Shown here piece after piece: positions 35,937-42,237 of a stretch of 55,754 nt of DNA (position 1 is the first letter of the stretch; every line of letters starts with the position of its first letter). This stretch comes from an uncultured Alphaproteobacteria bacterium. Lineage in GTDB: Bacteria > Pseudomonadota > Alphaproteobacteria > HIMB59. The DNA lies in assembly GCA_902588615.1 (NCBI GenBank), contig CACIPV010000007.1:1-55754 (forward strand). Direction: 5' to 3'. The translations under genes were made by a program, and so were the position numbers. Below the pieces are notes generated by a model, which saw only the letters and a list, made by a program, of their open reading frames with translations, was not told the DNA's origin and ran no database searches.

Positions 35937-37247
35937 TTATTGGCCAGCTTCCCAGCTAGCTTGTATTTCGTCAGCAACATCCTTGGCTGATTTACCATTG
36001 GTATAATCAACCATTCCAGTCCAGAATGACCCTGCTCCAACCCAACCAGGCATTAAGTCTGATCCATCAAACCTGAATGTTGTAGCATTCATCAAGATTT
36101 CATGAAGACCTCTGAAAGTATCGCTGGAATATTTGCTTGTATCCACATACTTGTGAGGTGTTAAAAAACCACCTTTTTCCATGAATCTCTCGTTAGCTTC
36201 AGGGTGAAGTAAGAATTTCATGAATTCAGTTGTAATCGGTCTATCATTTGTAGGCGCCATCAAAGTACCAGCTCCAAGTACAGGTTTACCTAAGTCTTGT
36301 GAGGCGAATGGCGGGAAGTAGAAGAAATCATAGTCAACACCAGCTTCTGCACCTTCTGGGAAGAACGCAGGAATAAAACTAGCTTGTCTATGCATCATGC
36401 ACTCAGCAGGTGATGTGAAAAGACCATTTGGAGAGTCTCTAAAGTCTGTTGTTGCTACAGCTTTAGTTCCACCATTAACATAAGAGTCATTTAACGCAAT
36501 TGAACCAAAAAATTCCATTGCATCAATCACTCTTTGATCATTAAATTTCATATCATTAGAAACCCATTGATCATAAGTTAGCGGTGAGTGTGTTCTCAAC
36601 ATAATGTCTTCCATCCAATCAGTTGCAGGCCATCCAGTCGCTCCACCAGAACCTAATCCTATACAAAATGGAGTATTTCCATCACTAACCATTTGATCGG
36701 CCAATGCTAATAAGTCTTCCATAGTTGTAGGTATTTCATAACCATTATCTTCAAAGTTATCCGGTGAATACCACACTAAGCTTTTCACGTTCACTCTATA
36801 AAAGACACCGTAAAATTTATCAAAGCCAACTGGGTCTTTGTATGTTGTCAGATCAACCCAAGATTGTCCTGCAGCATAATTGTCAAGAACCATTTGTTTG
36901 ATGTCATCACCTAATGGAGATAAACAACCAGTAGCTGCAATGTTTGCTGCTAATCCTGGCTGAGGGAATACAGCTATGTCAGCTGGACTACCTGCTTGAC
37001 AGTCAATATTAATAATTGATTCAAATTCATCAGAACCACCATACTCAACGGACGCTCCTGTTGCTGCTTCAAAAATTGATATGACATCCCTGAAATCATC
37101 ATCTTGTGGTGCCAACCAAGGACCAAAGATTGTTAATTTTTCTCCCGACAGGTCAGGGCCTGTATATGCGTGAGAACCAGCATTTGCATAGCTTGCTCCA
37201 AATAGAGAAATAGCTAACAAAGCTGTAATTGTCTTAATTAATTTCAT
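35937..37247 (-). CDS. aglE: AglE-type alpha-glucoside-binding protein
   Basis: A 436-aa periplasmic binding protein with a signal peptide (ISLFGASYANA). It closely follows the AglE pattern: LTIFGPWLAPQDD, DIAVFPQPGLAANIAA, FCIGLGSGGATGWPATDWMEDIMLRT, TTDFRDSPNGLFTSPAECMMHRQASFIPAFFPEG and TFRFDGSDLMPGWVGAGSFWTGMVDY. In Sinorhizobium this system imports sucrose, maltose and trehalose. It heads the minus-strand operon that runs to the GH42 gene. Confidence 0.93.
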   Translation of the reverse strand: MKLIKTITALLAISLFGASYANAGSHAYTGPDLSGEKLTIFGPWLAPQDDDFRDVISIFEAATGASVEYGGSDEFESIINIDCQAGSPADIAVFPQPGLAANIAATGCLSPLGDDIKQMVLDNYAAGQSWVDLTTYKDPVGFDKFYGVFYRVNVKSLVWYSPDNFEDNGYEIPTTMEDLLALADQMVSDGNTPFCIGLGSGGATGWPATDWMEDIMLRTHSPLTYDQWVSNDMKFNDQRVIDAMEFFGSIALNDSYVNGGTKAVATTDFRDSPNGLFTSPAECMMHRQASFIPAFFPEGAEAGVDYDFFYFPPFASQDLGKPVLGAGTLMAPTNDRPITTEFMKFLLHPEANERFMEKGGFLTPHKYVDTSKYSSDTFRGLHEILMNATTFRFDGSDLMPGWVGAGSFWTGMVDYTNGKSAKDVADEIQASWEAGQ

Positions 37248-37298
37248 AGAAATCCTCCTCCTATAAAAATGTGTGAGAATGAATTTAACAAAATGAAT

Positions 37299-37314
37299 AT
37301 GTTTTCAAACACAT
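37299..37314. promoter_or_regulatory. Imperfect palindrome upstream of the aglE-like operon
   Basis: ATGTTTTCAAACACAT, symmetric at 12 of 16 positions, lies 52 nt upstream of the aglE-like start. It is of the size and place of a LacI-type (AglR-like) operator. The surrounding gap 37248-37426 otherwise shows only A/T-rich promoter-like sequence. Confidence 0.35.
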
Positions 37315-37426
37315 TAAAAGCCTAAATAATATGCAATTAGCTGATATCAAAAGATCAGTATTATCAACCTTTATTCATATTTAATCCACTTTCTAAGGGG
37401 TTTTATATACTCAGCTATGTTTAAAA

Positions 37427-37909
37427 TTAATGTTTACTTATAGTGTCGTATTTTTTTTGAATTGACTCAGGCCAAACAGATTTCATGTAAGCTAAAATAG
37501 ACCATATGTCATCATCATTTAATTTGTCGTTGCCTTGCATTTTACCATCGTAGTTTTCATTATAAATTTTAAATCCATATCTTATTATGTTGAAAAGCTG
37601 ATCTTGACTGTGATGCCATGTATGACCTGTACCATTTAAGGGTGGGGAGAGATTATGACCATCTTTATCTTTTCTAGTACTCCAGTTGGGTTGGCCTTGT
37701 AAGTTGTCCCCATGACATGACGCACAATGAGTTACATAAAGAGATTTACCTAAGTTAATTTGACTAATTAATTTTTCATCAATTTCGACATTAGTTATTT
37801 CAATATTGCCATTTTCTTTTTTATTAGGGTTTAAAAAATACAGAAGAGAAACTATTATCGCTGCGAAACCAATAATAAATATTAAAATTCTTTTTAAAAG
37901 AAACGACAA
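37427..37909 (-). CDS. Membrane-anchored cytochrome c
   Basis: 160 aa: an N-terminal membrane anchor (about residues 5-27), then a single class I cytochrome c domain with haem motif CASCH (C62, C65, H66) and a probable Met ligand in GKMQGNDKLNDDDIWSILAYMKSVWP. It faces the periplasm. TTG start 5 nt after the CsoR-type gene, so it is probably copper-regulated with it. Confidence 0.88.
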   Translation of the reverse strand: MSFLLKRILIFIIGFAAIIVSLLYFLNPNKKENGNIEITNVEIDEKLISQINLGKSLYVTHCASCHGDNLQGQPNWSTRKDKDGHNLSPPLNGTGHTWHHSQDQLFNIIRYGFKIYNENYDGKMQGNDKLNDDDIWSILAYMKSVWPESIQKKYDTISKH

Positions 37910-37914
37910 TGTTT

Positions 37915-38208
37915 TTAATTATTAAATTTTCTAAGTAAATCTTGTAATTCTTCTATTTTTTGTTTTTTTTGTTTGTCGTTTTTTTTCATAGCATCAACAA
38001 CACAGTGGTCAATGTGCTTATTAAGTATGTTATTTTCCAGAGATTTTATTGCCGAAGTTATAGCTCTTGTTTGTTGTAAAATTTCAAGACAATATCGTTT
38101 TTCAACAATCATTTTTTCAACACCTTTAAGCTGACCATGAATTCGATTAATACGATGAATATTTTTAATATGATCTGGATTTTTATTTATTTTAATTATA
38201 TTTGACAT
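37915..38208 (-). CDS. CsoR-type copper-sensing repressor
   Basis: A 97-aa all-helical DUF156 regulator (HRINRIHGQLKGVEKMI). The ligand set is C40, H65 and C69, and the spacings (25 and 4) equal those of mycobacterial CsoR (C36-H61-C65), which argues for Cu(I) rather than nickel or formaldehyde sensing. It is divergent from the DUF4396 gene, with a 22-bp palindrome between them. Confidence 0.88.
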   Translation of the reverse strand: MSNIIKINKNPDHIKNIHRINRIHGQLKGVEKMIVEKRYCLEILQQTRAITSAIKSLENNILNKHIDHCVVDAMKKNDKQKKQKIEELQDLLRKFNN

Positions 38209-38218
38209 ATTAGCAATA

Positions 38219-38240
38219 TACTATATACCAGTATATAGTA
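38219..38240. promoter_or_regulatory. 22-bp palindrome, probable CsoR operator
   Basis: TACTATATAC-CA-GTATATAGTA: ten-base arms in perfect symmetry about a 2-nt centre, 11 nt upstream of the repressor start and 13 nt upstream of the first ATG of the DUF4396 gene. It contains the TATACC half typical of CsoR sites. It probably overlaps both promoters. Confidence 0.7.
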
Positions 38241-38256
38241 AATAAAAAAATAATGT

Positions 38257-38700
38257 TTGTTTCAACCCTCACTAACTTTAATTGGAAATGTAAACACACC
38301 TGGAAAAAAAAGTGCTCATAATACTAAGTGGTGTTTAATTGGATGTGCTATAGGAGATCTTGGTACGATATTCTATTTTCAAATTAATGAAATTGCTTGG
38401 CCTACCTTAAATATAATGATTTTAGCAATTATTAATGGACTGATAACTAGCATCATTCTTGAAACAATAATTCTTCTAAGACAAAATTTTTCTCTAAGGC
38501 AGGCAATTAGCACTGCTCTTGGAATGAGCTTTATATCTATGATATCAATGGAAATAGCTATGAATGTTACAGATGTAATTTTAACAGGAGGGGCAATGCT
38601 TACTTGGTGGGTTGTTCCTATAATGCTTTTTGTTGGTTTTATTACTCCTTGGCCCTATAATTATTGGCGTTTAAAAAATTACAATATTGCGTGTCACTAA
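38257..38700 (+). CDS. DUF4396 membrane protein, copper-associated
   Basis: 147 aa with about four membrane helices and the DUF4396 blocks KWCLIGCAIGDLGTI, MSFISMISMEIAMNVTDVILTGG and PWPYNYWRLKNYNIACH. Conserved Met, Cys and His suggest a metal link, and the family is often seen near copper genes. The only in-frame start is TTG 38257. An ATG at 38253 in another frame gives a basic Trp-rich N-terminus (NFNWKCKHTWKK) that would join this frame if the A8 run at 38304-38311 were one base shorter. The true N-terminus is therefore uncertain. Confidence 0.75.
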   Translation: MFQPSLTLIGNVNTPGKKSAHNTKWCLIGCAIGDLGTIFYFQINEIAWPTLNIMILAIINGLITSIILETIILLRQNFSLRQAISTALGMSFISMISMEIAMNVTDVILTGGAMLTWWVVPIMLFVGFITPWPYNYWRLKNYNIACH

Positions 38701-39155
38701 AATTTTCTATTATTTACCTAGTTTCCTCACTGTTTTTACTCGTAAATAACCTATTTGCTTCTCATGTCACCGTAGTTGATGGAGACACAATTAAATTAGG
38801 TGATGTTAAAATACGTTTTAATGGAATAGATGCTCCTGAAATTAATCAGACGTGTGTTGCAAGTGAAGGGAAGGTTGCTTGTGGAAAAATATCAAAAGAT
38901 ATTTTACTTACAAAAGTTACAAATAATAAAATTAGTTGTACAGATGAGGGAAAAGACTTTTATGGAAGAGTTTTAGGTGAGTGCTTTGTCAATGGAGAGT
39001 CATTAAGTAGTTATTTAGTCAGAGAGGGTTTTGCGTTTGCTTATAGAAAATATTCAGATAAATATATTTTAGATGAGGAGTATGCCAAATCTAACAAACT
39101 TGGAATGTGGTCCATGAAATTTGAATATCCATGGGACTTTCGAAAAAATAATTAA
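38691..39155 (+). CDS. Secreted thermonuclease-family (SNase) protein
   Basis: A staphylococcal-nuclease-like OB-fold enzyme with an N-terminal signal or anchor segment ([19 protein letters not shown]). HVTVVDGDTIKL, the catalytic IRFNGIDAPE and FYGRVLGEC (second Arg), and NGESLSSYLVREGFAFAYRKY are present. Extra cysteines (QTCVASEGKVACG, ISCTD) suggest disulfides. GTG 38691 overlaps the DUF4396 stop; the TTG at 38664 is less likely. It would cut DNA or RNA in the periplasm or outside. Confidence 0.85.
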   Translation: MSLKFSIIYLVSSLFLLVNNLFASHVTVVDGDTIKLGDVKIRFNGIDAPEINQTCVASEGKVACGKISKDILLTKVTNNKISCTDEGKDFYGRVLGECFVNGESLSSYLVREGFAFAYRKYSDKYILDEEYAKSNKLGMWSMKFEYPWDFRKNN

Positions 39156-39160
39156 ATGTT

Positions 39161-39733
39161 TTGTCAAAAATATATTTCTTAATTACAACTTTTATTATTA
39201 ATCTAAGTTTTTATCAAAGTTTATATTCATCAGATCAAGATTACTGCGTTGGCTACTTAGAAGAAGTTTACTGGTCTTTAGATCCTATTGAAGAGATTGA
39301 TGTTCGAGAAAGAATAATTAAATTTTTTGATGATAATTTTGAGGGTGCAGAAAACCTAAACTATGACTTGTATTATGACTCCCAATCAAAGCAGTTTTTA
39401 ATTGATTTAGAAGGTGTAGATATTAGTAAATATAAAAAAGTCAATTATCCTAATTTTGAAATCTTAGTATTAGATGCATATATCAATCTATTTAAGGGAG
39501 ATGGAATAAACTATTGTCCTGCGTTTTGGGATAATTGCAGTGAGGAGTCATTGAAGTCTTTTTTTCAAGCCTCAGAGGATTTTAGTCAATCTTGGAGTGG
39601 TGAAGACAATGCAATGAAATTTCTCACAGATCACTTCGTCAATCATCATTGCACTATGTATCTTGATACCTCTATTGATCAAAAGACTTTCATAAGCGAT
39701 CTAAATATTTTAATTAATGAATTAACCAAATAA
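39161..39733 (+). CDS. Secreted acidic protein of unknown function
   Basis: 190 aa starting at TTG: signal peptide (YFLITTFIINLSFYQSLYS), then an acidic, aromatic-rich domain with cysteines in DYCVGY, YCPAFWDNCSEES and HHCTMY that could pair. It follows the nuclease by 5 nt and is likely co-transcribed. I do not recognise the family. Confidence 0.6.
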   Translation: MSKIYFLITTFIINLSFYQSLYSSDQDYCVGYLEEVYWSLDPIEEIDVRERIIKFFDDNFEGAENLNYDLYYDSQSKQFLIDLEGVDISKYKKVNYPNFEILVLDAYINLFKGDGINYCPAFWDNCSEESLKSFFQASEDFSQSWSGEDNAMKFLTDHFVNHHCTMYLDTSIDQKTFISDLNILINELTK

Positions 39734-39806
39734 TTTATTAACAACTTTTTTTATTTATGCGTAACTTCTATCAAAGACTGATCTATATGTATGATATCAA
39801 TCATTA

Positions 39807-40019
39807 ATGGGCTGGTGGAATGGTAAAGAGGAGTTATTTGAAAATAATGAAATTCCATATAATAAGTGTTCTGAATGTGGTGATTACAAGGAAGTCTCAA
39901 AGAAATATATCAATAAAATCAACGATGAAATGATTACGATTTGCTACGATTGTAGCAAAAAGCGCTATATTGAGTCGTTAATGGTGGTTTCTGCTATTGA
40001 TGGAGTTGACGACCTTTGA
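39807..40019 (+). CDS. Small zinc-ribbon-like protein
   Basis: A 70-aa basic/acidic mixed protein with two CxxC knuckles (CSECG and CYDCS) 27 residues apart, the pattern of a single zinc ribbon. Cytosolic. Its last 55 nt overlap, antisense, the end of the small membrane-protein gene at 39965-40141. Confidence 0.6.
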   Translation: MGWWNGKEELFENNEIPYNKCSECGDYKEVSKKYINKINDEMITICYDCSKKRYIESLMVVSAIDGVDDL

Positions 40020-40141
40020 TGGTCGTAGGTTAAGAAAAAAAATAAGACTATAAACGCATATAATAAGACACCTACTATTACCACTAGAGGGATGAAACCG
40101 CTTTGATAAGACATCAAAGAAACAAAGACTAGAACACTCAT
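39965..40141 (-). CDS. Small single-span membrane protein
   Basis: 58 aa with one long hydrophobic span (GFIPLVVIVGVLLYAFIVLFFFL) and a polar tail. ATG 40141 overlaps the stop of the upstream secreted-protein gene as ATGA, the same coupling seen along this operon, which is why I take it as real despite the antisense overlap with the zinc-ribbon gene. Confidence 0.45.
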   Translation of the reverse strand: MSVLVFVSLMSYQSGFIPLVVIVGVLLYAFIVLFFFLTYDHQRSSTPSIAETTINDSI

Positions 40142-40602
40142 AGAACTTTTTTTAAAAATACAAATACAGATAATCTTGAGCGATAATTTTTGAAGCAATA
40201 AAAAACCTTTTCTGGTGGGAGCTCATCATAGCTGCTCCAACCGATGTATTTCAGAGAACCATCTAGACCAACTAGTTTGCGGATTTCATCTAAAGACCGA
40301 AGAGGGTGACCCTCTAAAGAGAGATCGAGAAGATATGAATGGTTCTCATTTCCTTGGACATGCAAACTCACAACCTGCCATTGATTTTGATTTTGATAGG
40401 GAAACACATATATGTTCGACTGTGTTTCTATACTAATTGTTTGAGCGTAATTGTGTATTTGGTTATAAATTGTCTCTTTAAATAATTGCTTTGTTTCTTT
40501 ATCTAAACTACCCAGCACAAAAATCGTTGACTGATTAATTTCTGCTTTAATTTGTAAAGAAGAGGTTAGGAATATGACCACAAATAATAATTTTTTAATC
40601 AT
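40138..40602 (-). CDS. Secreted protein of unknown function (channel cassette)
   Basis: About 154 aa from ATG 40602: signal peptide (KKLLFVVIFLTSSLQIKA) followed by a small alpha/beta domain with no family I recognise. ATG 40602 overlaps the lipoprotein-like gene stop as ATGA; in-frame starts at 40608 and 40617 are possible. It is the third gene of a minus-strand operon: HTH, lipoprotein-like, this gene, small membrane protein. Confidence 0.6.
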   Translation of the reverse strand: MIKKLLFVVIFLTSSLQIKAEINQSTIFVLGSLDKETKQLFKETIYNQIHNYAQTISIETQSNIYVFPYQNQNQWQVVSLHVQGNENHSYLLDLSLEGHPLRSLDEIRKLVGLDGSLKYIGWSSYDELPPEKVFYCFKNYRSRLSVFVFLKKVL

Positions 40603-41099
40603 GTCCATCCCTGGCACGTATCCAAAGCACTGTTAAGAGCAGAACTGAGTCCGTTAGCTTTCATTTCTATCTCTTGTTTTTCAAACCTATTGAGAGGATC
40701 ATTAATAGAAAATGAAATTTGTCCTCTTTTGGATAATAGCTCTTCCAGCTTGGAGAAGTGATGTTTATAAAAACTCATTAACTCCCAACGAACGTATCCA
40801 TCGGCATTCAATCGGCTTGCATTTTCGCCTTCATAAGATTGACCTGAGAGCTTCCAATCAAAAGTTTCACCACTCATAACATCAAAATCTTTGGGCTCAA
40901 ATTCTCGATTGGTGTAAACTAAACGGGCATCACAACTTAAATTTGGATCGACAATAAAAATAATCATTTGATCTTGGTTTTCCAAGCTAAAGACTAAGTC
41001 TAAGTTTTCTTCTTTAGCCTCCATATGTATCCAATTATCAAATTCATGATGCATAGGACTACCTTCTGCTTTTAGAGAACAATTAGTTAAAAAAAACAC
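40599..41099 (-). CDS. Lipoprotein-like envelope protein with frame break in its signal peptide
   Basis: The intact frame gives FFLTNCSLKAEG then a soluble domain with two cysteines (LSCDARL, DTCQGW). The natural start is the ATG at 41127, which overlaps the HTH-gene stop (TAATG) and sits behind AGGAGAAAAG; it encodes a hydrophobic MRALLLLFISV that runs into a T8 run (41089-41096) one base too long to join this frame. With T7 the protein would read as a normal signal peptide ending in a lipobox-like LTNC. It is either phase-variable, slipped during expression, or decayed. The domain pattern resembles the protein at 43634-44209. Confidence 0.6.
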   Translation of the reverse strand: MFFLTNCSLKAEGSPMHHEFDNWIHMEAKEENLDLVFSLENQDQMIIFIVDPNLSCDARLVYTNREFEPKDFDVMSGETFDWKLSGQSYEGENASRLNADGYVRWELMSFYKHHFSKLEELLSKRGQISFSINDPLNRFEKQEIEMKANGLSSALNSALDTCQGWT

Positions 41100-41126
41100 T
41101 GATAAATAACAATAATAATGCTCTCA

Positions 41127-41447
41127 TTACTTCTTTTCTCCTGGTTTGAAATGGCTCATTAAAAATTGCTGAGGAAAGGGCACTTTAAGATAAGAGGCAT
41201 ATTGCCTAGTAAAAAAGTAATTTAAGGGATACTGGATAAATTCTAGATTACCATTCTCAAGAGCATCAAGAGTGCTACGAGAATAATTCAAATGCTGCAT
41301 TACATCCTCAATGGAAATATTATTTTCTTGTCTGATTTGTGCTAAACAACGCAAATACTCTTCAATATCTCTTAGGGATTGGGGTTCATTTTTTTTATTA
41401 GAGGACAACTTTCTACCTAAAGTAGGAGTAATATAATTAGACTTCAT
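41127..41447 (-). CDS. Helix-turn-helix regulator, RodZ/HTH_25-like domain
   Basis: A 106-aa DNA-binding protein: LRCLAQIRQENNISIEDVMQHLNYSRSTLDALENGNLEFI is a lambda-repressor-like fold, followed by FTRQYASYLKVP as in RodZ-type HTH_25 proteins. No membrane segment, so it acts in the cytosol. It heads the minus-strand operon and is divergent from another small DNA-binding gene at 41553. Confidence 0.7.
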   Translation of the reverse strand: MKSNYITPTLGRKLSSNKKNEPQSLRDIEEYLRCLAQIRQENNISIEDVMQHLNYSRSTLDALENGNLEFIQYPLNYFFTRQYASYLKVPFPQQFLMSHFKPGEKK

Positions 41448-41482
41448 GATAACAATAATGAGGAATAATATTTCTACAAATA

Positions 41483-41507
41483 GTCCAAAGCTTTTTTACT
41501 TTTGGAC
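41483..41507. promoter_or_regulatory. Inverted repeat in the divergent promoter of the channel cassette
   Basis: GTCCAAA (41483-41489), 11-nt spacer, TTTGGAC (41501-41507), between the two regulator genes at 41447 and 41553. A likely operator for one or both. The rest of the 105-nt gap is A/T rich and could hold both promoters. Confidence 0.45.
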
Positions 41508-41552
41508 ATAGATTATTGATTACCCGCTTAACATAAATTGCTATAGTAAGGT

Positions 41553-41930
41553 ATGTCTAAAACAAAAGAAATTATCACCATTGAACATACTCTAAAGGAA
41601 GTTCTTAAAAATTTAAGTGATCAAGACATTCAAGATATCACTGGGAAGTCTAAGTCTTATATATACAAATGTGCTGATCCTGATGATAGTGATAGGAATA
41701 TACAATTTAGAACTGTCATTCGGTTAGAGCATGCTATGCATAAAATTTACCAAAAAACTCCTTTTAGCAATTTTTTGAAAGATTATCTAGCAACCGCCCA
41801 ACCTGAAAAACCTGCTAGTGAGAGTGAAGTACAATCAGAGATATTAGCAATTGGCGGAAGATTGGGAGATTTAATGGATGCTGTTCGTGAGTCAATGGAT
41901 GAGAAAAGTTCAGGAGGTACAAAAAAATAG
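41553..41930 (+). CDS. Small DNA-binding regulator, probably extended by -1 frameshift
   Basis: 125 aa in the zero frame. Residues 10-60 (LKEVLKNLSDQDIQDITGKSKSYIYKCADPDD) look like a helix-turn-helix; the C-terminal half is a helix-rich linker. The frame ends at TAG right after A7. A -1 shift there continues for about 30 codons as a charged, heptad-like helix (see next feature) and stops 1 nt before the start of the channel gene. It is the first gene of the plus-strand operon. Confidence 0.6.
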   Translation: MSKTKEIITIEHTLKEVLKNLSDQDIQDITGKSKSYIYKCADPDDSDRNIQFRTVIRLEHAMHKIYQKTPFSNFLKDYLATAQPEKPASESEVQSEILAIGGRLGDLMDAVRESMDEKSSGGTKK

Positions 41931-42019
41931 TCCCTCATGAAAAAGAAAAAATTTACCAAGACATCCAAAAACTAGATGATCAGTTGAGTAAAATTAAGAG
42001 TGTGTTAAAATCACTCTAA
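41921..42019 (+). other. Slippery A7 run and -1 frame extension of the regulator gene
   Basis: The heptamer A AAA AAA (41921-41927) lies in zero-frame phase immediately before TAG, with a perfect AGGAGG 3 nt upstream (41912-41917). In the -1 frame the sequence continues as KIVPHEKEKIYQDIQKLD and on to SVLKSL, a coiled-coil-like helix, to TAA at 42017. The alternatives are a one-base deletion in the run, or re-initiation at a non-standard codon behind AGGAGG. Confidence 0.5.
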
Positions 42020-42020
42020 T

Positions 42021-42237
42021 TTGTTTTTAAGGGGGATAATTTTAGGATTTTGGGTTTTCTTTTCCAGTGTTAGCTGGGGAGCAGAAATTTGTGAACGACT
42101 TTTAAAAAAAAAGACTTCAGGGAAACGTCTAACATAAGGCTTGCTTATAACGACAGTGGTGTAGTTCTTGAGCAAAATCAACCTATTATCAACAAAAAAA
42201 ACGCTTTGGTTCCTTCGCTTTTAATACCCCACTTAAG
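42021..42237 (+). pseudogene. 5' part of the channel gene in two other frames (signal peptide and PDZ start)
   Basis: TTG 42021 opens a clear signal peptide (LGFWVFFSSVSWGAEICERL) that runs into A9 (42104-42112). A -1 shift there continues as DFRETSNIRLAYNDSG and VVLEQNQPIIN, the N-terminal strand of a PDZ-like fold, into A8 (42194-42201). A second -1 shift gives RFGSFAFNTPLKVGDRILAVD, which joins the intact channel frame. Both breaks are therefore single missing bases in A-runs, and the sequence between them still looks coding. Confidence 0.6.
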
